Positions 56,147-64,000 of a stretch of 64,000 nucleotides of DNA are shown piece by piece (position 1 is the stretch's first letter; the number at the start of each line of letters is the position of its first letter). Made by a program: the position numbers and the translations under genes. The stretch is from Hoplostethus atlanticus. Taxonomy: Eukaryota; Chordata; Actinopteri; Trachichthyiformes; Trachichthyidae. Under the pieces are notes generated by a model, which was not told where the DNA came from, did not search any database, and worked only from the letters and a program-made list of their open reading frames with translations. Where the stretch lies: the NCBI GenBank assembly GCA_034670405.1, contig JAXDDX010000050.1, positions 1,476,501 to 1,540,500 on the forward strand, in the 5' to 3' direction.

Positions 56147-59100
56147 AGGAGAGTGAGCATGCTTCCCAGCAGTCCCACACCCCTTAATCAAGAGTGATGG
56201 CAGTCATTGGGCACAGATGAAACCCATTTCCTCCTGTTTAACCTAGCTTGAGCTGCACCAGATTCCTGGGTTTGTTATCCTAGCATATTCAACAGAGCTC
56301 CCGTCCGTGTCTGCCATTTGAACCATAGCTTTCTAATGCCCTACAACTGGTCAGCATGCTTGCTCTGTCCAAGCTCCTTGAAGATATTTTTTCATTCTCG
56401 TAATGCAATAACACGGCGCTTTGTTATCACAAAGCCGGTGTTAGCATACCACCACTTTTATCAATGCTAAGTAAAGCAAAGAAAACAACCTGCCAGGAAA
56501 CTGAAGAGTAATAGTAATAGTAAATTTAATGTAATATTGTATCACCTCTGTGTCGACCCATTCGCCCGACCAGAGAGCGAATACAGATAAATCCCATGGG
56601 GGAAGTGCAAGAGGCTGCTGACAGGATGTAGAAGCTGAGGGATACAGAGGAACCTCCTCATCTGTTATTGTTGGCACCGCTCCACCGCTATGGGTGAGCT
56701 CAATATTTGGGTCAATAAAGGGGCTGGCTTGCCTGATTCACATTGGGGGTGAGCTTCCTGCTCAATGGGAAAGGATGTAGCTAACAAATGATGTGGCATG
56801 CACGCAGGCACGTATACACACACAGTCTCTTACACATGTACAGTCACAGTGAAGGGTCATGTTTGAGAGTGGAGGTCAAGGTTTCTTCATATCTGGGCCT
56901 GGTGATAAACAATCTGTTGCCAGCGCAGTATGACCAGGAAATAGCATGCAAGACACTTCAGATACCATGCAGACACACACACCTTTGGCCAAGGGACAAT
57001 GAGATACAAAGAGATAATAAGATTGAAGCTTGTGTAATAAGACAGTAGCCTAATTACACTATGCCAATATCTTGTCACATAACAATTACTTTATGGGTAA
57101 ACAGTAATATATTTAACCAATTTAATAGTTCCACTAGGTTGCACGTGAATCAAACAGACTGTTCCACTATCCACTTTTTACATTACAATTGAATTAAAAT
57201 TGTTTATTTAGGCTAAATTAAAATGGTCTAGAAAACCTATAATGAAGTCGGCGGACAGATCCTACACAGCGCTGCGTCCCGGCAGCTTTGGTATACGGTT
57301 TCCTCCAAAAACATTCCACTGGTGTTTTTGTGAGACGTAAGAGATTGGACCTATGCTCCCATGACAGACTGACTCTTAGTAGCTTTCAACAAACAGAAGC
57401 ATATATTTTCGGTTCAAATGTGTAACACCTGAACGTCATAATACTTGTGCCACGGAGAGCAATGTCTTTATCCTCTTGAACTTGAGAGCAGCCAGGCTGG
57501 TAGCTGCATCAGTAAGCAGAGTGAAGTAGTGACCCACTAATCAAACTATCTCTAACCAGAAATACAACCTCTATCGCCTTTTAATGAGGGAGTGAGTGAG
57601 TGAGTGAGTGAGTGAGTGAGTGAGTGAGTGAGTGTGTGTGTAGGTTCTTTAACAGTGAGGCTTCTTCTGTGCTTCTGTGTACAAGGGCTTCCTCAGTGGA
57701 CACACAGCATGCACACCACCAGCAACCTGAACTGGCCTGAGAGTGAGGAAAACCTGGATATACTGCATTGATGTGGGCTGCTCTATTCGCCGTGCCAAAA
57801 AACCCCTCTGAAGCTTAGTGACCCCGAGGGGGCTAGTTAGCACAGAGGTTGTAACCTTTGACCTTTGCTGCTTAGTCAGGACAGGGTGGGCCGTTTAACC
57901 CCAGTACGGCCCGGCGAGGGAGTGTCATGGTTAATAAGCTAACATCTGGAAGAGTTATGACCATTAGCGGAGAGCTTTGAGACTCTGACAAAACACCCTC
58001 ATGAAAGGAGACACCCCTTGTGTAAAAATATAACACTTTCAAGTAAAAGGTAAAGAGCAAAAATAAAACGCTCTGCGCCTGAGCTCAGGAAATGATCTCA
58101 GGAGTAAATGAAGCATTACAGGAATGCTTCACACCCTTACGGTATGGTGAGTTACATGAAACATACTATTTAAAAAGGAAACTTGGCCTAAAAAGTGCAG
58201 CATAGCGGTTGCCCGGGAATATACAGTAGGAGACCTTGTATCTTACAATGGCCAGAGAAGAGTTTTCCATGGGGAAAGCGAGAAGCCCATCCAGGGGATT
58301 CATTCATGTTCATGTTCAGAACCCCGTCTAGACCTTGAAGAGAAGGGCAGCTTTAGAGGTTGAGTGTCAGGAGGATACAGGACACCTCATTACACCACTG
58401 GCTGAGTCAGTATAAATGTTTTAACTTGTGGATCCATGCAGTAGAAACAACAAGAAGGCTGTAAATAATGCAGGGCCCGCTATCAGTCATTATGAAGCCT
58501 CTGGTTTCAACAGGACACCCTGGATGGTCCTCCCGTGAGAATCTCCTTTAAGCCTTTGCTGAAAGACTGATGATGAGGCAACGCCACCGGTCTCAGCAAC
58601 ACGGACGTTGACGATGGTGAAGAAAAGAAGCAAGAGAAACACCCTACAAACATTTGCGACTCGAAGCGGAGAGGTCAACCCAAGTACCAGCGCGGCCCAT
58701 TCCCATAAGGATAACAACGAAGCCTGTTCATATTAACTCCTCACCCTGCTCTGTTTACCTCCCCCTAACCTCACCACAATCCCCTTCCTCCATCAACCCC
58801 CACCTCCCACAGACCTCCTCCTCCTCTGCGTATTCCTCTCTTCATAAGGGGCCCAGAGGTGGCTGGCGGGCCCGCAGAACACTCTGTCTTCACTCAGCCC
58901 ATTAGCACTGATAACCAGAGCAGAAGAATGAGGGATGAGCATGATAAATCGCCGTGACCTACTCTCTTTGTCCGAACTCTGTCTCTCTCCGTCTCCCTCT
59001 AAATATCTAACACTGTTAACTACCTAAAAACCCACACATGGTTCATTTTAGCACAACACCCTAATCTGTTTCCCCTTCACTGAAAAAAAAACTAGCTCAA

Positions 59101-61942
59101 GTCAGTAAAGTCACTTTCCAAACATATTCTGACCTGAGGAAGGAAATTGGCCTGCTTTAAATTCACCGTGGCCCATAACTCATAACATTTCCAATTTCCA
59201 GCTGACATATTTATATCAGGACAATGTCAAGGCCTTTTTGTCCGATATCGAGCTATGAGTTTGTCTTCCACAGTCCTTCACTGGCCATGAAATGGAGGGA
59301 CATTAATCCCGAGGGGCCGGGTAATAGAGAGCGGACGTGGTCGTCAGCCAGTTGAGCAGTGATTCACTGCTGACCAATTCTCAGCAAGAAAGGCAGTAAA
59401 CCAAGCTGACAACCTGATTTCCATACAAATTGCCACGGTGTGAGGCGGCAAATTTGTTAGGGAGGAGAAGGAGGTGACTTGTCCACAGACATGCGTGCCT
59501 ACAGGGTCCTGGTGTAAAGTGCACGTGTTTTCCCGGCAAGAGGCCGTGCCTGATGAGTCCATGGTGGTGTCAACGCCTGCCTTGCATTTGCCTATGAGCT
59601 CATGGTTTTTATGTATACCTTTGTGGTGATGCTGTGCATGGTAATATGCTCACCGTTGCCTTTGCCCCATATGGTGTTTGTTTGTGTGTGGTGGAGCATT
59701 TGTGCTGAGCCGAATCTCAGGGCCAGAAACATACTGTCTCACAGCAGGACGGCATGTCAGTCTCCACCTCCCCCTCACTCCACCCCCTCCCAGGTCTCCC
59801 CTTGTGTGGTCTTTTCCTCTCCCTCACATTCCTCTGTTGTACTTTCCTTCTCCTTGCACTGCTCAATCAAGCAGGGCTGACAGACTGATACTAAGTCAGC
59901 AGGTATAGACAGTGGCAAGGCATGCATCCAGGCAAAATAACATTGAGGCACAGACAGAGAGATAAATGGAAAGATAGACCAAGGAACAGACAGACAGCTG
60001 GACCAAATGGCAAGTCAGAGCTAATGTGTGTAGCTGGGATAGTGTTTCAATAAGCAGCTACCAAGAGGAACCTGCCACAGCCCAAGTATTGGTTCTGTCA
60101 TTTGGAAATGAATGGTGTGTCTGTGTGTGTTGTGATACAGCAAAGCTAACCTGGTACACTCTTGCATCATGCAATTTCAGAATGTCATCTTGCAGTTTCA
60201 TGGGATAATTGTGTATTTTTGACTGGGATGTGGTGCTTTGTAGCAGAAACACAAAATTATTTCAATGCTTCCCACATAACCATGTCCCTCAACTTGCTGT
60301 TAACGTACTGAAATTGAAATTCAGTAGCTGTTACGGGAGGCCAAAAAAGTGAACAACCTGTTGCTGTCTCTTAAGAATACTATGATTAGGTCTAAAATCC
60401 ACTCAGGGCTGTTATTTTCTCCAGCAGCTGGGGGTGTCAGGCGTTTTCAGCCCATGAGATCATGCTATAGGAAGTTGTATAAAGCTTTCCATTCATTGTT
60501 TCTCTGTAGCTATATGCTGCTGCAAAACACAAACACATTTGAGAGAGGGATGGATGGATGGATGGGGATGGATGGGGTTAACAAACAAAGGTTTGTTAAC
60601 AAGCTTTGGTAAACACAAAACTGTGTGAACAACAGAAGAGAGACTGATTGGTCATCCAAAACTCAAAACCACCAGACAGTGTTTGGGGGAAAGCCAGGGT
60701 GCTGGGATATCATCTCTCAGGCTGTGTGACAGGGCGTCATGCTCTCAGACGTTTTGACAGTACCAAACATATAACAGCATTGGTGTGGGCAGTTCTCCAT
60801 CCTGTGGCATTGTGAATGGTTTCATCTTACAGCCTGTGACTATGCACTGCTCATTAGGCCCACTGCAACAAAATGTGGGACCAGAGGGTAAGGTGGAGCA
60901 CAGAGGCCCCTTTAAGAATGGTGTCATTTTCTTGAATAGCGTCTTTTTTGCAAGAATCACAAAAAGCAACCACCTCAGAGAAAGAAAATGGAGCGACAGT
61001 TGTCATTGTTTGTTGTGTGAATCAGGATTATCCCATACACTCTGCAAACATATTACATTTACAAGAAATGCAGTGATTCATAAGGGACAGATAGCTGATC
61101 ATAATTGTCAAAACCTGTTTTTAGTATTGAATTTCACACAAAAGAAAATTGACCTATTAACATCCATTATGACAGAATCTAGTTCACAGAGGGGGAAAAC
61201 AGTAGAGGAGAGCTATTCACCCCAGGGGGAGCGTTTAACCCCACTGTCAGCTCTAATGTCCGACGTGTTTCAGGGTTTACTGCTTTAACACATTTCTCTC
61301 CGAGATGTAAAGTAAACAAAAGCTGTTCCTCGTGCGCCCCTACGAGAAATACCATTAATATCCCAATAGGAACTTGTGGGTGACCTTTTCATGGTACTTG
61401 ATATGATACTATTCTTATAGTGACTTAAAGTGTTTCTGTATATAGAAGCTTCTAAAACGTATTAAAGGATTAGACTTCTTCTTCGTTATTTCTCTCTGGA
61501 CTTCAGGAGCATGTTGAAAGGCAAATCACTTTCATATGACATCAATGTTAGCCTGCTGTATAAACGCACCGATGACGGTTAATTCACAGGACTGACGTTA
61601 CATACCAACTGCTTTGATGACAAATCCTGTCGGCGACCTTAGAGCCCTGCGCATCCATGCCTCTCTCAGCACCTCCAAGTTGTTTGCGTTTCCTTGAACA
61701 AAAAGCACCAAATTTTCCATCCATCCCTGAAAGTACACTTCGGCTATAGCCTTAACGAGTCTTTTATTCCAAAAACTGCGCAGGTTTTGCGCTTTAAACT
61801 CCGCAAAAATCTCCTGGCCACTCGCGGTAGCGGCGGTGGTGTTGGATTTTCCTCCACCGGCGCGCAAACTCTCGTCGTCCTTGCCGAAGACCAAGGCAAG
61901 CGAAGCGGCGGAGAGCTGCACGACCCGCTGTTGGTGAGACAT
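45115..61942 (-). CDS. stox1: Storkhead-box protein 1
   Basis: Winged-helix regulator. Four coding exons on the minus strand: 61606-61942, 48882-49034, 45975-48702, 45115-45268 (stop TAG). Junctions are GT/AG with matching phases, giving 1123 aa (human STOX1 about 989). Exon 1 has the STOX1-type start ([41 protein letters not shown]), which separates it from STOX2. The storkhead winged helix spans about 113-215 ([50 protein letters not shown]). The large exon 3 has the conserved [20 protein letters not shown] block, [22 protein letters not shown], basic stretches, SSIFDYC and [10 protein letters not shown]. Exon 4 ends LQLTPVMNV, as in the family. The start ATG has a purine at -3 and suits the family N-terminus. 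Human STOX1 has been studied in pre-eclampsia and cell-cycle control; the fish role is unknown. Confidence 0.94.
45269..45974 (-). other. stox1 intron 3
   Basis: A 706-bp intron with a GTGAGT donor and a CCCCATAG acceptor. A plus-strand open frame through exon 4 and this intron has no recognisable domain. Confidence 0.8.
49037..49071. repeat. Imperfect CA/CAAA tract at the stox1 exon 2 acceptor
   Basis: AC units broken by extra A. In transcript sense it is a UG/UUUG tract ending three bases before the acceptor AG dinucleotide, so it serves as that exon's 3' splice-site tract. Confidence 0.85.
50087..50134. repeat. Perfect 16-bp inverted repeat with 16-base loop
   Basis: CCATTTTGCTTCCCCA (50087-50102) pairs with TGGGGAAGCAAAATGG (50119-50134). 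The loop can add CCAA/TTGG pairs. It lies in stox1 intron 1. Confidence 0.95.
53288..53310. repeat. Short GCAG/(AC)n repeat
   Basis: GGCA units run into about ten AC units, in stox1 intron 1. Confidence 0.8.
53897..53955. repeat. (AC)n microsatellite, about 29 units
   Basis: A pure AC array in stox1 intron 1. Confidence 0.96.
56099..56142. repeat. (AC)n microsatellite, about 22 units
   Basis: A pure AC array in stox1 intron 1. Confidence 0.95.
57591..57640. repeat. (GAGT)n tetranucleotide repeat
   Basis: About ten to eleven GAGT units ending in a short GT run, in stox1 intron 1. Confidence 0.95.
60548..60575. repeat. Short (ATGG)n repeat
   Basis: GATG units with one interruption, in stox1 intron 1. 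Confidence 0.8.
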
Positions 61943-64000
61943 TTCTATCGGCTCGAGAAATGAGCAATCATGCTAGAAACAACGACTCACTACTTGAACA
62001 CACACACCTCTCCCTCTGAAAAACACGAGAAAACGTTAGGATTTGCCACGCATTCCTGTACTGCCTGTCAGTGTCCTGCGGTGTGTGAGCCAGAGGCGCA
62101 GAGGACGTCTGACTGGTTTCTCTCGGCTTCCAGGGAAACCAGTGACGGTGTCAGAGAGGAGGAGGGCTCACCAGCCTGCCGGGACAGACAGGTACATCTT
62201 CCCCCTTTCTCACAGGTGACGTGTGTTGCTTGGCTTCTGCGGAACCTGGGAGACAGGTGCTGTTGTTTTTATTGATTTATTTGCTCAGTGCCTTGCTCAA
62301 GGACACTTCAGCAAGGAGGATGTCCTGTGGGCTCCTTTTGAGAGAAGGTCTCTCTAACCACTAGGCCACCCTGCCACCCCAAATACGCCTTGTAGAATAA
62401 AAGCAAAACACATTTTGATTTTGAATGTTAGGATATTTCTTATTTTGGAGATTTTGTGTTTTGTTTGTTGACCTGTTTTTTAAATGTTTAATATTTTTAT
62501 TGACAGCTATTGGTTCAATTGTTTACCTCAGCCCACATCTCATCAAACAAAATATGTTATGTTGTAGAGATAAAATACAAGTCAAGTCAAGATAATAAGT
62601 ATTATTAAATCCTGCAAAGTAGCCTGGAACCAAAGCACAAACCTTGTTCGGTGCTAATAAGCAATAAGGAAAGGTCTGGAATCAGACCAGCAACATGGAT
62701 GCCTTGTAAAACACTTGGTTCCTGTTCAGGGATTTTTATGTAGATGACTCGTCATCAGAGGAGACTGTAGTTGATTGAGGTGCCAACAAAGCATGAAAGC
62801 AACCTTTGTTGAGGGATCAAATATTGATCCATATAAGAACCACTTATTTCCATTACTAGACTCCTCATGGCAAGATGCTTCCCTCACCTAAATCATTTAA
62901 CGCAAAGATGCCTTAGGGCCAAACATTTTGTGTGGTAAACTTGAGAGAATAATGAGAATGATGAGAATAAAATGTACTCATTTGGATTATGTTAACATAA
63001 GAAAAACTTTATATATTACATTTCAGAGCAATGGCACAGTGAGAGAAAATGTTGGTTCAATCAAAGTTTGGGGGCGTTTGCTACAGCGAACATATTGCTG
63101 CTAAAATGAGAACCATTCCCCCCTGTGCCTTCAAAAGAGGCACCCCATTAGACCATGCTTTTACTGACGCTTTAACAGGCAGGCTCAGAAGCACAGACAG
63201 ACAGACACCTCATATATCACAGTCTCAGAAAGCCCGTGGCTTTGGTTTCAGGAGCACTCAAGCCCTTGAGAGCCACCCTGCCTCAGTGTGGTATTAGGCC
63301 TGGTGCGGCAACAGGATATTGCACTTCCTCTGTACATGAAAAGAATACATCACCTTAGTCTACACAGGATGAATTACGTGCAGTCGCTCCCGGGGAAACA
63401 GAGTTGAGCGGGGAGAAGTTTCAAGGCAACAGCAAGGACTTGAATTGCAGAGATTCTGTGTGGTGTTATAGATTTGAAGGCTTTCAATAGAAAACATCGC
63501 TGGTTCAGAGCATATTTCAGCCATGCTCACATCTTTTAACCTGATTACCAAATTAGATTACCTTAATAAAGTTTTTGGCATCTTTATGTTTGTACATTTC
63601 TCAAATCATGGTATTACACAAAAAAATATGTTTAGCTCTGTTTGCATTTTGCAGAAATGTCCTTATTGTTTGATTCTGTGCACTTCCTGTAGATAAAGGT
63701 ACATCTGAGTGGACAATGGGGCTTGACCTGCCCTCCCGAGTGGTATTTACAATCTAAGGGGTCTTTCTTCCAAATGTTTAGTCTGCTGGCGGAACTGATT
63801 ATCACGAAGCAAAGTTCACCAAGTTACCATAATTATATGAAATACTGCACTCCAGCCCCTGATTTTCAATTAGCATACATCTGTCTCTCTCGCTCTCGGT
63901 GCATTGAAGCAATTTGAAGGTCGTATCAGGTGTCGCTCAAGGATGAATGACCATGATTTGACCATACTGTATATTTTAAATAAGTTAATGTCAGTGAACC
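61943..64000. other. stox1 upstream region
   Basis: Sequence 5' of the stox1 start codon, expected to hold its promoter and 5'UTR; no start-site signal stands out. A SINE lies at 62285-62380. The rest is AT-rich with no recognisable gene. Confidence 0.5.
62285..62380 (-). repeat. tRNA-derived SINE head and body
   Basis: On the minus strand GGGGTGGCAGGGTGGCCTAG is followed by an A-box-like TAGTGGTTAGAG, then the body CTGAAGTGTCCTTGAGCAAG. This is a classic fish tRNA-SINE layout and is related to 4062-4253. The B-box region is damaged. Confidence 0.68.

Larger units (their letters stand above)
49035..61605 (-). other. stox1 intron 1
   Basis: A 12.6 kb intron holding AC, GAGT and ATGG microsatellites and a hairpin-forming inverted repeat at 50087-50134. 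No other exon, RNA gene or intact mobile element was recognised. Confidence 0.75.

Noticed and set aside
57591-57640. GAGT array considered as a CRISPR-like or telomere-like repeat
   Set aside because: It is a simple tetranucleotide microsatellite without spacers, in a vertebrate intron.
61970-62275. 101-codon plus-strand frame just upstream of stox1
   Set aside because: No similarity to known proteins. It lies in the expected stox1 promoter/5' region, and a divergent gene was considered but is not supported.
62340-62380. tRNA-like segment considered as a tRNA gene
   Set aside because: Only an A-box-like half fits. No full cloverleaf, and the body is SINE sequence shared with another copy.

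Overview
The window is genomic DNA from a ray-finned (teleost) fish, judged by vertebrate intron-exon structure, fish-type tRNA-derived SINEs, small hAT-like transposons, very long (AC)n arrays and the gene families present. Bacterial features such as operons and ribosome binding sites do not apply. Exon borders were read by eye from GT/AG signals, phase continuity and similarity to remembered vertebrate families. No alignment or RNA evidence was available.

Layout: (1) 1-611, plus strand: last exons of methionine adenosyltransferase (mat2a), then a roughly 1.9 kb 3'UTR holding a METTL16-type UACAGAAAA hairpin. (2) 6308-26696, minus strand: complete seven-exon tmem150a-like gene (276 aa), its introns loaded with AC repeats, a LINE relic, two hAT-type MITEs and another inverted-repeat element. 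(3) 30630-34799, minus strand: complete eight-exon RING-less TRIM16-like gene (521 aa; two B-boxes, coiled coil, PRY-SPRY) with an internal exon duplication. (4) 36850-37141: compact, probably bidirectional promoter between the TRIM gene and (5) a plus-strand C2H2 zinc-finger gene whose 551-aa coding sequence lies in one exon (40247-41902), with a roughly 1.8 kb 3'UTR. (6) 45115-61942, minus strand: complete four-exon stox1 (1123 aa) with a 12.6 kb first intron. The rest, to 64000, is stox1 upstream sequence with a SINE.

The genes do not form a pathway. mat2a makes S-adenosylmethionine, Tmem150a is a six-pass membrane protein linked to PI4-kinase control, the TRIM protein is probably a ubiquitin or membrane-damage adaptor, and the zinc-finger and Stox1 proteins are likely transcription factors. 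Gene ends are arranged tail-to-tail (mat2a/tmem150a, zinc finger/stox1) and head-to-head (TRIM/zinc finger).

The most interesting observations are the mat2a RNA hairpin, which lies beyond a proximal polyA signal; UG-repeat tracts that form the 3' splice sites of two frame-preserving exons in unrelated genes (tmem150a exon 3, stox1 exon 2); the TRIM exon triplication; four zinc fingers with the same recognition helix; and a MITE family with one copy rearranged into opposed halves. I found no clearly new biological system.
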